Shown: positions 32,667-41,389 of the stretch, piece by piece
How the letters are laid out: every line of letters begins with the position of its first letter
Numbering within the stretch: position 1 is the stretch's first letter
Assembly (NCBI GenBank): GCA_019418225.1
Contig: DYCF01000041.1
Location: 1-46,329, forward strand
Origin: Clostridiales bacterium
GTDB taxonomy: Bacteria; Bacillota; Clostridia; Lachnospirales; Cellulosilyticaceae
Direction of reading: 5' to 3'
DNA length: 46,329 nucleotides
Notes under the pieces: generated by a model
Databases searched by the model: none
What the model was told of the DNA's origin: nothing
Seen by the model: only the letters and a program-made list of their open reading frames with translations
Position numbers and translations under genes: made by a program

Positions 32667-32984
32667 GTGGACATTAAAGAACTTGATCGACTTGCAAAAG
32701 AAAACAAACCAATGCCAGAGCGCCTAGCAATGTATGAACAATGCTACTATATTGCTTCAAGAGGATTGTATAGACAATACGATACAGGGGACATTACTTT
32801 AGAACAAGCTAAAGCAGAAAAAAGCCATGTGGTGAAGCAGTATCAAGAAGGAAAGCAGCAATGGCAACTTTTTATTAGTTTATATGAGATTCAAGATAAA
32901 TTACAAGCCTTACAAAAGGATGGTTTTAATACCGCACTCGAAATGGAAATATTAGCGCTTATAGATAAAACACTTGAAAAATAG
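32667..32984 (+). CDS. Helical hypothetical protein, 105 residues
   Basis: The start is GTG after TGGAGGC. The protein is soluble and almost entirely helical (ELDRLAKENKPMPERLAMYE, ITLEQAKAEKSHVVKQYQEG). The phrase KENKPMPERLAMYEQCYYIA resembles small Clostridia proteins of unknown function; some sit beside phage or stress genes. It is followed by another small ORF and then a terminator, so the two form one transcript. Confidence 0.6.
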   Translation: MDIKELDRLAKENKPMPERLAMYEQCYYIASRGLYRQYDTGDITLEQAKAEKSHVVKQYQEGKQQWQLFISLYEIQDKLQALQKDGFNTALEMEILALIDKTLEK

Positions 32985-33056
32985 TATGATTAGGGAAATA
33001 TTGCGCCACTCAAACATATGTAGTATCCTAATAGAGGAAGTAAAGGAGGTAGAAAA

Positions 33057-33200
33057 ATGTCTCAACAAGAAAAACATTTAAAAACATGGGATGAAGCTAT
33101 CTTAGAATTAGGCAGCTTTATTCAAAAATCAAAAGCTGAAGAAGCAAAGAAAGCTGCAGAGCAAGCTGAAAGTGTAGAAGAAGAGAAATCATCTAAATAA
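33057..33200 (+). CDS. 47-residue Ala/Glu-rich small protein
   Basis: The ORF MSQQEKHLKTWDEAILELGS... begins after a consensus AAGGAGG site 7 bases upstream. The C-terminal half is a charged helix (KAEEAKKAAEQAESVEEEKS). It has no signal or membrane segment. The ribosome site, codon use and terminator 15-20 bases after the stop support a real gene. Function unknown. Confidence 0.6.
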   Translation: MSQQEKHLKTWDEAILELGSFIQKSKAEEAKKAAEQAESVEEEKSSK

Positions 33201-33216
33201 TAGATTAAAGCATAAT

Positions 33217-33261
33217 AAAAGTGGGAATCACAGAAAAATTTTGGGGTTCCCACTTTTATTA
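33217..33261. terminator. Bidirectional terminator between convergent genes
   Basis: AAAAGTGGGAATC pairs with GGGTTCCCACTTTT around an A/T loop, with T on one side and A on the other. It serves the small ORF to the left and the minus-strand PilZ gene to the right. Confidence 0.85.
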
Positions 33262-33301
33262 TGTATTTATTTCAATAATGAGTTTATTTAAAAACTACGC
33301 A

Positions 33302-34012
33302 TTAGGCGTTTAAGCCTTTGCGCATAAGACGTTGTTTCGTCATAATGAGACGATTAAGTGTATTTTCATCACTGCTTGATAAGTTGACAAACTTAACACG
33401 ATGAGAATAAGCACCAGAAAGTGTACGTTCACCATCAAAGAGCACTCTACCAACAAGCGAAAGTCTTGTTTCTAAAAAGTCAAAAGATACATAAAGTAAA
33501 GTGTTTGCTTTTAAACATGCATCAATGACTAAACATACACCACCAACACTAATATTAACAATTGTCCCTTTATAATGAGGGGAATTAACTGGTGGAGTTG
33601 TCATGTCTTCTAGAAGGAGCTGATAGGTTGCATCCAGACTTGTATCTAATCTAAAGAATTGACGTTGTTGTTTACGTATAAGTGGTTTTAAGATTTTACA
33701 AGAATAATAAACATTTCCATCTTTTTTTAATGGCGCCAAGACTTGAACCTGTGTTGTATAAAGTGCTGTTTTGGTCATAAAGGTAATTTCCAAAGGCCTT
33801 GCAGTAGATAAAATAACCCAGTCTAATTGTTCAAGTGGTGCTGCCAGTGTAATCGTATCATTTTCCCATTCAGAAAGTTTCGTAACATATGTTTTATCAT
33901 CTACAGCAATACGTATTTTAAGGTTAATATCCTTAAGTAAACTTTCGCGATAGGCAATGATGCTGTCATGTGTCAATACAGCTACGTCTTTTGTTGTGCC
34001 TCGTTTTAGCAA
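33302..34012 (-). CDS. PilZ-domain c-di-GMP receptor (YcgR-like)
   Basis: The 236-residue protein has an N-terminal YcgR-type beta-barrel (about 20-105) and a C-terminal PilZ domain. The c-di-GMP motifs are visible: RKQQRQFFRLD (RxxxR) at about 113-123 and the D/NxSxxG part as VNISVGGVCL at about 152-161. YcgR-type proteins link c-di-GMP to flagellar or surface behaviour; no motility gene is adjacent. It is monocistronic, with AAGGGGGAG before the ATG. Confidence 0.88.
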   Translation of the reverse strand: MLKRGTTKDVAVLTHDSIIAYRESLLKDINLKIRIAVDDKTYVTKLSEWENDTITLAAPLEQLDWVILSTARPLEITFMTKTALYTTQVQVLAPLKKDGNVYYSCKILKPLIRKQQRQFFRLDTSLDATYQLLLEDMTTPPVNSPHYKGTIVNISVGGVCLVIDACLKANTLLYVSFDFLETRLSLVGRVLFDGERTLSGAYSHRVKFVNLSSSDENTLNRLIMTKQRLMRKGLNA

Positions 34013-34268
34013 TGTAGTCTCCCCCTTAATATTGTAGACAATTTAAAAAGGCGTTATGATACATCCCCATTGTCTATTCCATAAATATATCTCCATTAAG
34101 TATTATACAGTATTTACCTATTTTTAATCAAGTTCAATGTCCCCAGTGAGATGGAATCTATAGAATATGTTAAAAGACTTGCAAATCTTTGGTGAATATG
34201 TAACAATATTTCTTGAAATAATGAGATAATAGTTAAAAGATAGTAACTTACAATGAAGGAGCATAACG

Positions 34269-35624
34269 ATGCCTAAAAGAAAACAAATCGTAGAAGGCGT
34301 GATTGAACATGCCGTATTCCCAAATAAAGGGGTACTCTATTTAGATAAAGAACCAATTTTCGTAACAGGAACATTCAAAGGTCAAAAAGTCCGTGCCAGA
34401 TTACACAAAAGAAAAAAAGGTAACTGGGAAGCACAGCTTTTAGAAGTATTAGAAACACCAGAATACTTTGTAGAAGCACCATGTGAATACTTTGGTAGAT
34501 GTGGTGGCTGTACATCACAGCAACTTGCTTACGAAGACCAAATTAAATTAAAGCATGACCAAGTAAAAGAACTTCTTGAAAATGCTAAAATCACAGGCTA
34601 TGAAGACCTTGGTGTAATCGGCAGTCCAGAAAGCTACGGCTACCGTAATAAAATGGAATTTAGCTTTGGTGATGAAGTGAAAGACGGGCCTATGACACTT
34701 GGGATGCACCGTAAAAATAGCACGTATGATATTCTGACAGTAGATGGCTGTAAGCTTGTCGATGAAGACTTCAGCAAAATCCTAATGTACGTTTTAGCAT
34801 ACTGTAAAGAAAATAATCTTCCTTATTATAAGAAACTGCAACATACAGGTTTCATGCGTTACTTAGTGGTAAGGCGCTCAAAAACATTTGGTGAAATCCT
34901 AATTAATATCGTAACCTCTACACAGATGGATCATACATTTGAAAAATTAGTAGAAGGTCTTAAAGGATTAGCGCTTAATGGTAAGATTGCAGGAATCATC
35001 CACACATATACAGATACCTTAGCAGATGCCATTAAACCAGAAAAGGTAATGATTTTAGATGGTACAGATACAATCCGTGAAAAAATTCTCGGCTTAGAGT
35101 TTAAAATCTCACCATTCTCATTCTTCCAAACAAACACATTAGGTGCAGAGGTGCTTTACAAAAATGCCCTTGACCTTATTGATGATATGAACAATAAAAC
35201 AGTGTTTGACCTCTACTGTGGTACAGGAACAATCACACAAATCATGGCAACACGTGCCCAAAAAGTATACGGTATTGAAATTGTAGCAGAAGCCATCGAA
35301 AAAGCAAAAGAAAATGCCGCATTCAATGGCCTTGATAACTGCGAATTCATCGCTGGTGACGTCCTTGTAGAAGTAGATAAATTGACAGGTTCACCAGATA
35401 TTATCGTTCTTGATCCACCTAGAGATGGGATTCATCCAAAAGCAATTCAAAAAATCATTAACTTTGGTGCAAAAGAATTACTTTATATTTCTTGTAAGCC
35501 AACATCACTTGCAAGAGATCTGCCAATCTTACAAGAAGCAGGATATAGTGTAGATAAAGTGCTTTGCGTGGACATGTTCCCACAAACACCACATGTCGAA
35601 ACTGTTGTTAAACTTCATAAATAA
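34269..35624 (+). CDS. 23S rRNA (uracil-5-)-methyltransferase, RlmD/RlmCD/TrmA family
   Basis: The 451-residue protein has an N-terminal OB-fold (TRAM) domain and the 4Fe-4S motif CEYFGRCGGCTSQQL. The SAM domain includes VFDLYCGTGTITQ, and ILDPPRDG and LLYISCKPTSLARD with the catalytic Cys. It methylates C5 of uridine in 23S rRNA; the exact position (U747, U1939 or both) cannot be set from sequence. The start has GAAGGAG at proper spacing. It uses more C-ending codons than its neighbours, as translation genes often do. Its 3' end abuts the prophage. Confidence 0.93.
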   Translation: MPKRKQIVEGVIEHAVFPNKGVLYLDKEPIFVTGTFKGQKVRARLHKRKKGNWEAQLLEVLETPEYFVEAPCEYFGRCGGCTSQQLAYEDQIKLKHDQVKELLENAKITGYEDLGVIGSPESYGYRNKMEFSFGDEVKDGPMTLGMHRKNSTYDILTVDGCKLVDEDFSKILMYVLAYCKENNLPYYKKLQHTGFMRYLVVRRSKTFGEILINIVTSTQMDHTFEKLVEGLKGLALNGKIAGIIHTYTDTLADAIKPEKVMILDGTDTIREKILGLEFKISPFSFFQTNTLGAEVLYKNALDLIDDMNNKTVFDLYCGTGTITQIMATRAQKVYGIEIVAEAIEKAKENAAFNGLDNCEFIAGDVLVEVDKLTGSPDIIVLDPPRDGIHPKAIQKIINFGAKELLYISCKPTSLARDLPILQEAGYSVDKVLCVDMFPQTPHVETVVKLHK

Positions 35625-35639
35625 ATCTATTGATATTCA

Positions 35640-35700
35640 ATGTGTGTGAGGTTTTGTTGTATTGTTGAAGTGAGGTGGTTGGACACTTATTGGACACTTT
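35640..35700. other. Probable prophage left junction region
   Basis: Between the methyltransferase stop and the integrase stop is a short stretch with a direct repeat, TTGGACACTT at 35678 and 35689. Integrases usually lie next to their attachment site, so attL should be here or in the last bases of the methyltransferase gene. The right end is outside the window, so the core cannot be defined. Confidence 0.35.
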
Positions 35701-36839
35701 TATGATAAAGAGTTTAAATTGTTAAATGTAGCATTAAATTGTTCAGCAACCTTTTTATCAACAGCATCTATTGTGCTAGTATAAGTATTCAGTGTAATAT
35801 CTGTTTTAGAATGTCCTAAACGTTTACTTACAGCCTTTACATTTGCACCACTATTAATTAGAATAGTAGCTTGTAAATGTCTAAGGTCATGGAAACGGAT
35901 AGCAGGTAATTCCAGTTCTTTAAGTAGAGCAGTAAATCGTTTACTTAAACAATGTTTAGAGATAGGTTTTTTAGTTATATGTGACCAAAAGATTTGTTTA
36001 GACATAGGGATATAAGGTAAACTATGTATATATTCACTTAAACAATCTAATACAAATTGAGGAGCATATATTTTTCTCGTAGAAGTAGGAGTTTTAGTTG
36101 ATGTGGCTGCATCAATTAATTCTCCTTTTTCATTTCTAATTTGCCCCATCTGTTTGTCAATATTAATGATACCAGTTTTAAAATCAATATCATCAATCGT
36201 CAAGGCTCTAATTTCTGAATTTCTTAAACCACAACCTATGGCAAGATAGAATGCAGATTTATGCATTAAATTCAGCTCTTGATCATTATAGTAAGTAACT
36301 AATTTTTCAATTTGCTCAAGTGATAATAATTCTGTGTGTGAGCCAGTTTGAGCACGCTCATATTCTATCTTTCGATAAGGACTAAGTTCAACCATTCCCC
36401 ATTTTTCAGCAAATGAAAGTGTCTTACTTAAACAAGCTAATATATTACTTACAGTGTTTGGTTTAAGCTGCTTAGATAGTTTATTAGCAAATTTTTGTAT
36501 ATGGATTGGTTGAATATCTTTTATATCCAAAATGCCAAATTCAGGTAGTATATATTTGTTATATGCTGTTTCATAAACACGTTGTGTATTTACCTTGAGT
36601 TTGGGAAGTACATATTCGTTATAGACAGTATCTGCTAATTGATTCATAGTAATATTCTTAGTTAAATTAACTCTACCAGCTATAATATCAGCTTTAAAAA
36701 GCATATGTTGCTTTTCGGCTTCCTTAAGTGCAGCTTTCGCACTAAGTGTTGGAGGAGCCTCAAAGTTCATAGTATATAATTGTTTTTTATGTTTAACTCT
36801 AAATCTCCAAGTTCTTTCTCCTCTTTTATCCATTGACAT
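35700..36839 (-). CDS. int: Tyrosine recombinase, phage integrase
   Basis: The 379-residue site-specific recombinase has an N-terminal AP2-like arm-binding domain (about 1-45) and a core-binding SAM-like domain (about 55-150). The catalytic domain has Arg in CGLRNSEIRAL, His-x-x-Arg in FHDLRHLQAT, GHSKTDITL and the nucleophile Tyr in NTYTS. I start at ATG 36839 (MSMDKRG), 11 bases after GAAAGGA. The upstream ATG at 36851 lies directly on that site. It inserts and excises the prophage that runs from here past the window end. Confidence 0.93.
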   Translation of the reverse strand: MSMDKRGERTWRFRVKHKKQLYTMNFEAPPTLSAKAALKEAEKQHMLFKADIIAGRVNLTKNITMNQLADTVYNEYVLPKLKVNTQRVYETAYNKYILPEFGILDIKDIQPIHIQKFANKLSKQLKPNTVSNILACLSKTLSFAEKWGMVELSPYRKIEYERAQTGSHTELLSLEQIEKLVTYYNDQELNLMHKSAFYLAIGCGLRNSEIRALTIDDIDFKTGIINIDKQMGQIRNEKGELIDAATSTKTPTSTRKIYAPQFVLDCLSEYIHSLPYIPMSKQIFWSHITKKPISKHCLSKRFTALLKELELPAIRFHDLRHLQATILINSGANVKAVSKRLGHSKTDITLNTYTSTIDAVDKKVAEQFNATFNNLNSLS

Positions 36840-36906
36840 AAAAAGGCACATCCTTTCAAAAAAATATTCAAGAAAATTATAGTTTACATTCAGTTACTAT
36901 GCAAAC

Positions 36907-36944
36907 AAAAAAGGGTTAGACAATAAGATGCATAACCCTTTTTA
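36907..36944. terminator. Hairpin between the integrase and the lysogeny genes
   Basis: AAAAAAGGGTTA pairs with TAACCCTTTTT around a 14-base loop, with A and T tracts on both sides. On the minus strand it ends the repressor-protease transcript before the integrase gene. Confidence 0.8.
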
Positions 36945-36987
36945 CTATTTAGAAACTAAAATTAAAAATAAACAGATAGAACTTAAT

Positions 36988-37256
36988 CTATTGATAACTA
37001 CAGTTTCTAATAACCTTTAATTCAAGCTTATCAACTTTATTTTCAACTCTTTTAAGCCCAGTAGAACTTCTATATCTTTATCCAATTGAACTTTTCATGC
37101 GTCAAAGGGAGCTTCAATTTTAGGCATCATATTGTGTTCTATTTCCACGTTAAGCTTATCAATTCTTTTCTCTAATTAAGCTACATCTTCTTTAGTTGCC
37201 ATATTTTCATCGAGCTTATTTAATTTTTCTAATATCGGTTTTAATGTATCTCCCAT
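36988..37256 (-). pseudogene. Decayed coiled-coil phage gene
   Basis: From ATG 37256 (ribosome site AAAGGA) the frame reads MGDTLKPILEKLNKLDENMA. It is then broken by a TAA and a TGA and later by a frameshift, but the coding sense continues: LEKRIDKLNVEIEHNMMPKI, and in the next frame RVENKVDKLELKVIRNC. This is the pattern of a common small Firmicute phage protein with VExxMxPKIxALFDG in the middle. At least three lesions make it a clear pseudogene. Confidence 0.7.
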
Positions 37257-37273
37257 ATTAATCATCCTTTCGT

Positions 37274-37435
37274 TTATTTTTTTGTTTTATTATTTCGGCT
37301 TTCAATGCACTCGATTAGCTCTAATGCAAGTTCTTCTGTAAGGGTGTGACCACCAGTATTGATATGAACCAGCCCCATTTCATTAAGTTTTTGTTTAGTT
37401 TCTTCTGTTAGTAAAGAAGTATCATTAATTAACAT
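37274..37435 (-). CDS. 53-residue phage lysogeny-arm protein
   Basis: The ORF MLINDTSLLTEETKQKLNEM... begins at ATG 37435 after AAAGGTGAT. An upstream in-frame ATG at 37453 would include that site. It lies just after the ImmA/IrrE gene in the same transcript. The second half (TEELALELIECIESRNN) is a helix. The family is unknown. Confidence 0.55.
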   Translation of the reverse strand: MLINDTSLLTEETKQKLNEMGLVHINTGGHTLTEELALELIECIESRNNKTKK

Positions 37436-37455
37436 AATATTATCACCTTTCATGT

Positions 37456-37932
37456 TTATTTTTTGTCTGTGAACATCTTTATTAGTCTTAATGGCTCAAA
37501 CCAAATTGTATGCTCGTTTATAGTTACATATAATCCATATTTTTGTTTGTAATATTCAATAGCTTCCATCAGCAATTTTTCTGTAACCTCTAAGTAGTTA
37601 GCAAGTTCGGTACGAGTTAGACAAGGATAGTCTATTGCTTCAACAAGGGTTGTTAATGGAACTGTATGTTCAATTCCCCATCCTCTAGCCTTTTGTTCTT
37701 GCTTTTTATTATTAGTGTCATTTTGATTTAATATATTACCAGTACTGGTAAAATGATGACCGAGTTCTTCGCCTAAAGTGCCATGTTTTTCAGCATTAGT
37801 AGAGGATCTATTTATATAAGCGACGTTATCAACGTAATAGCCGCAGTCACTAGATAAAGGAAGTTCATATGATTCAATACCATGCTTTCTAGCTTCTTCA
37901 AGTAGTTTTTCGTATTTTGTCACATTAATCAC
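37456..37932 (-). CDS. ImmA/IrrE-type metallopeptidase
   Basis: The 158-residue protein has the zinc-peptidase motif as GTLGEELGHHFTS at about residues 51-63, the phage variant of HExxH seen in ImmA/IrrE proteins. An ARGWGIEHTVPLTTLVEA stretch follows the active site. In ICEBs1 and related phages, ImmA cleaves the repressor next to it when the SOS or anti-repression signal comes. Here it sits directly after the CI-like gene, so the same pairing is expected. The start is uncertain: GTG 37932, or GTG nine bases inside. Confidence 0.88.
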   Translation of the reverse strand: MINVTKYEKLLEEARKHGIESYELPLSSDCGYYVDNVAYINRSSTNAEKHGTLGEELGHHFTSTGNILNQNDTNNKKQEQKARGWGIEHTVPLTTLVEAIDYPCLTRTELANYLEVTEKLLMEAIEYYKQKYGLYVTINEHTIWFEPLRLIKMFTDKK

Positions 37933-37946
37933 ACCCTGTATAAAAG

Positions 37947-38438
37947 TTATTTTCTTTTTTCTTGAAGTTTAGCTCTGTGTTTTAGAACCATTTCAAGATT
38001 AGACATGTTTTCCTCGTCGGTTAAACCATCAGCATGAGCTGCAATAGTAGTAAAACCATATTTTTCAATAGTAGCAGATATAGAATCAGCAGTATTAGTA
38101 ACTTCAGTAGCAACATCAGTATATTTAGGAATTTGAGTTAATTCAGCTACACGCTTAATAGCTTCATCCTTACCAACATCATTTAATTTATTGTAGTTAG
38201 TAAGTAGAGTTTTTTCCTTTTCCGAAATAGTGGGTTGCGATGATTCTAATCCTAATAAATAAGATGGGCTTATTTCAAGAACCCCACATATCTTTTCTAT
38301 TGTATCTGGGTCGGGTTTGTTTTGATTATTTTCCCAATTACTTACACTATTATGTTTTGCTCCTATCAATTCAGCAAATTGCCTCTGTGTTAATTTTTTA
38401 TCTTTTCGTGCTTTTCGTATTTTATTACCAAAATCCAT
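37947..38438 (-). CDS. CI-like phage repressor (XRE family)
   Basis: The 163-residue protein has an N-terminal helix-turn-helix (residues 5-62; LTQRQFAELIGAKHNSVSNW) and a C-terminal part without a LexA-type Ser/Lys peptidase. Cleavage would therefore come from the adjacent ImmA-like protease. It is divergent from the Cro-like gene across a 173-base operator region with three related palindromes. The start follows AAAAGGTGGAGGTG. Confidence 0.9.
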   Translation of the reverse strand: MDFGNKIRKARKDKKLTQRQFAELIGAKHNSVSNWENNQNKPDPDTIEKICGVLEISPSYLLGLESSQPTISEKEKTLLTNYNKLNDVGKDEAIKRVAELTQIPKYTDVATEVTNTADSISATIEKYGFTTIAAHADGLTDEENMSNLEMVLKHRAKLQEKRK

Positions 38439-38457
38439 TAGTACACCTCCACCTTTT

Positions 38458-38485
38458 ATTATATGTAGTATTTTGATTTTGTAAA
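38458..38485 (-). promoter_or_regulatory. Promoter of the CI-like repressor gene
   Basis: On the minus strand, TTTACA (38485-38480) and TATAAT (38463-38458) are separated by 16 bases and lie about 20-45 bases before the repressor ATG. The nearest operator palindrome (38492-38510) sits just upstream of its -35. Confidence 0.65.
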
Positions 38486-38491
38486 TATGGT

Positions 38492-38591
38492 ATTTCGATT
38501 ACTTTGAAATTTATTTTGATTTTCTATAAAAATACTGTTGACATTTCGAAAAAATTGAAATAAAATACATATAAGTTCGAACAAATCGAAC
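38492..38591. promoter_or_regulatory. cI/cro operator region: three palindromes and the rightward promoter
   Basis: Three related palindromes are present: ATTTCGATTACTTTGAAAT at 38492-38510, ATTTCGAAAAAATTGAAAT at 38543-38561 and GTTCGAACAAATCGAAC at 38575-38591. They share TTCGA-type half-sites. The rightward promoter is TTGACA at 38538-38543 and TAAAAT at 38561-38566, with a 17-base spacer that is almost exactly the second palindrome. Repressor bound there would block RNA polymerase directly. Confidence 0.75.
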
Positions 38592-38611
38592 AAAAAGAAA
38601 GGGAGGATAAT

Positions 38612-38878
38612 ATGTGTGTTGGTGAAAAAATAAAACATTATTTAATAAATAACGGCATCTCTCAAACGCATATAAGTCGTTCAACAGAAATACCATTACC
38701 TAAGTTGAATTTAGCACTTCATGGAAAAAGGAAATTAACTTTTCCTGAATATGAATTAATATGTGGGGCTTTAAATGTTGGAGTTGATAAATTCTTAGAA
38801 CCAAAGAAACCACAAAATTCAGATATGCATTTCAGAAACAAAGAGGAGGAGCAAGAGCATGAGTCAAAAATTAGTTAA
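38612..38878 (+). CDS. Cro-like XRE-family regulator
   Basis: The 88-residue protein has a helix-turn-helix (residues 5-60; ISQTHISRSTEIPLPKLNLA, then GKRKLTFPEYELICGAL) and a short charged tail. As first gene of the rightward operon, opposite the CI-like gene, it should act as Cro. A GGGAGGATAAT site precedes the ATG. The next gene starts 20 bases inside its 3' end. Confidence 0.85.
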   Translation: MCVGEKIKHYLINNGISQTHISRSTEIPLPKLNLALHGKRKLTFPEYELICGALNVGVDKFLEPKKPQNSDMHFRNKEEEQEHESKIS

Positions 38879-39737
38879 TACATTAGCTCAATGTGATAAT
38901 ACACCAGTGATTTTAAATGACGTAAGTAATGAAGTAAGAATTACTAGCGTTGAATTAGTAGAGATGATTAATACTTTTAGAAAAGAAGAAGGTAATACAG
39001 TAGAGAAAGAACATAAGGATTTATTAAAATCTATCAGAACAGAAATTGAAATGCTTGAAAAAGCAGGGATTAAAGGACAGGGAAATTTTTCGCCGTCCTC
39101 GTATATCAATAAGCAAAATAAACAACAACCTTGCTACTTAATGAATAAAGCAGGAGCATTACAAATGCTAAATAAAGAGTCAGCAGTAGTTAGATATAAG
39201 ACAGTTCAGTACATAGAGAATTTGGAGCAGGCTTTAAAGGAGCAACAAACACTTCCCCAAGGCCTAAGTCCACAACTGCAGTTTCTAATCAATATGGAAC
39301 TGGAACAGAAGAAGATACAATCACAACTCAACCAAGTAAATCATCGTGTATTAGAAGTTAAAGCTACAGCAGAACAAGCTACTAAGCAGATGGAGATTGT
39401 TAAAGATGCTATGTTACTAGACCACGATAGTTGGAGGGGAGAATGTAACAACATTATTAATAAAATTGCTAAAGAGCAACGTGGTGGCACAAAAGAAGCC
39501 TATAAAGGTGTTAGGGATGAGGTCTATAAACGAGTAGAGCAAAGAGCAGGTGCCAATTTAAAGCAACGTGTCATCAATAAGCAAGATAGAATGAGACGTG
39601 AAGGGGTATCTAAAAGCAAGGTTGATAAAGTGAGTCAAATAGATATTATTGCAGAAGATAAGCGTCTTAAAGAAATTTACATAGCGATAGTCAAAGAAAT
39701 GGCTATTAAATATGGTGTCAATCAGAAAGGAGCATAA
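38859..39737 (+). CDS. Rha/ORF6C-type phage regulatory protein
   Basis: The 292-residue protein has an N-terminal region with VRITSVELVEMINTFRKEEG and NFSPSSYINKQNKQQPCYLM, as in Rha-like proteins. A helical middle leads to a C-terminal ORF6C domain (HDSWRGECNNIINKIAKEQR, YKGVRDEVYKRVEQRAGANL). Such proteins modulate phage lysogeny decisions. It begins MSQKLVNTLAQCDNTPVILN, a lead-in also found in the antirepressor gene that follows. GAGGAGCAAGAGC precedes the ATG. Confidence 0.8.
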   Translation: MSQKLVNTLAQCDNTPVILNDVSNEVRITSVELVEMINTFRKEEGNTVEKEHKDLLKSIRTEIEMLEKAGIKGQGNFSPSSYINKQNKQQPCYLMNKAGALQMLNKESAVVRYKTVQYIENLEQALKEQQTLPQGLSPQLQFLINMELEQKKIQSQLNQVNHRVLEVKATAEQATKQMEIVKDAMLLDHDSWRGECNNIINKIAKEQRGGTKEAYKGVRDEVYKRVEQRAGANLKQRVINKQDRMRREGVSKSKVDKVSQIDIIAEDKRLKEIYIAIVKEMAIKYGVNQKGA

Positions 39738-39741
39738 GAAA

Positions 39742-40575
39742 ATGAAACAAGAACTAACTAGAGCCTTATTACAAGGCGACCATACACCAGTAGTTTTAAC
39801 TAATAAGGATGGTCAAGTGCTAATAGAAGAAGTAATAAAAGTAGAAGTAAATGAAAACCAAGAACCAATAGTAAGTGCAAGAGAGTTACATAAAGCACTA
39901 GGAGTAAAGAAACACTTTACTGACTGGTGGGTGCAACAACTTAATTATGGATTTGATGAAGACGTAGAATATACCTATTCACCTAGAAGTGAAGAGGTTC
40001 AAAATAATGGTGGAATACAAGTTAGAACACTTGACGACTACGCAATGAAACTAGACATGGCAAAAGAATTAGCAATGGTAAGCAAGACAGAAAAAGGTAA
40101 AGAAGTTCGTCGTTATTTTATTCAAGTAGAGAAAGACTTCAACAGTCCTGAAAAGATTATGGCTAGAGCATTAAAGATAGCAGAGCATCAGATTAGTGTG
40201 CTAAGAATAGAAAATAATGAACAAAAACAACAGTTGGAAGAAGCTAAACCTAAGGTAATATTTGCAGATGCAGTAGCTGCGTCAGACACATCAATACTGA
40301 TTGGTGATTTAGCAAAACTATTAAAGCAAAACGGTGTAAATACAGGACAAAAGCGTTTATTTTAATGGCTTAGAGAGAATGGCTACTTAATTAAACGTAA
40401 AGGGGCTGATTATAACAGTCCAACACAATACTCAATGGAATTAGGGTTATTTGAGGTAAAAGAAACAACTATTACGCACAGTGATGGACACATAACTGTT
40501 AGTAAAACAACTAAGGTTACAGGTAAAGGTCAGCAGTATTTTATTAATAAGTTTTTACAAAAGAAAGGAGCATAA
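39742..40575 (+). pseudogene. Phage antirepressor (AntA/AntB + KilAC) with an in-frame TAA
   Basis: The intact protein would have 277 residues. The AntA/AntB domain spans about 35-115 (VSARELHKALGVKKHFTDWW, VRTLDDYAMKLDMAKELAMV). The KilAC domain spans about 150-277 (AVAASDTSILIGDLAKLLKQ, RLF, stop, [36 protein letters not shown]). TAA at 40363-40365 replaces a conserved Gln, so one C-to-T change from CAA explains it. The frame is intact on both sides. The N-terminal 207 residues may still be made. I start at ATG 39742 after AAAGGAG. Confidence 0.85.
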
Positions 40576-40577
40576 AA

Positions 40578-41387
40578 ATGCGTATAAAGCAAGATATTAA
40601 CAAGCAAGCTTTACACGAAAAAATGTATAAAGCAGCTCACAAAGGTACAAATAAAAAATTATTTAATGGTGTTATGGCAGTTACAACATTGTCTTATAAA
40701 AACATATATGAACAAGATGATTTAAAAAAATACTATGCTTTATCAAGTGAAGTAGTGAAGGAACTGGAAGAAGCTACACCAAGACAACTCATGGATATTT
40801 TTCCTGTACATAAAGAATATGACGGAGCTAAGTATCATTCGAAAGATTATTTTTCAACTATGAAGTACTTAAAAGAGATAAATTTAGATGAGCCATTAGG
40901 TGAAAAACTAGAAGACTTTATTTGGCATTATTACAACTGGGAGTTATGGTACTTTTGGGATAATCATAAATACTTTGCTCCAGATGAGTTGGTTAAAGAA
41001 ACTGAAAGGCTCGAAGAACTTAATAAGCTTTTAGAACCTCGATTAAAAGAGATTACAGAACTGCAAGGAATGGCACAAGAGGCAATAAATGATACAGAAA
41101 AAGCTGATGTAACGGTAAAAAAGCTTTCAGAGGAACTTGATAAGTATAAGAAAAAGAAACTCAGTATAAAACGCATTTTATTGAAAAGAAAATTTAATAA
41201 AGCAGTACTAGAAAGAAGTTATCATGTAGATGCAGCACAACTATTTCTGATGATAATAGATGCTCGTAGATGTGAGCTTGCACAGTTAGAGGAATGGGAT
41301 GAAGTTGTAGAAGACTTAATGAAAGTAGATAGAACCTTTGCAAATGATATTATTAGACTTCTAAATAAACTAAAAAAAGGAGCATAA
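40578..41387 (+). CDS. Phage protein with coiled coil, unknown
   Basis: The 269-residue soluble protein has an N-terminal mixed part with aromatic residues ([20 protein letters not shown] at about 115-134). A long coiled coil spans about 140-200 ([20 protein letters not shown], then [16 protein letters not shown]). No family is recognised. Its ribosome site is the AAAGGAG at the end of the antirepressor gene, and the next gene begins 2 bases after its stop, so it sits firmly in the early operon. Confidence 0.6.
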
Positions 41388-41389
41388 CA

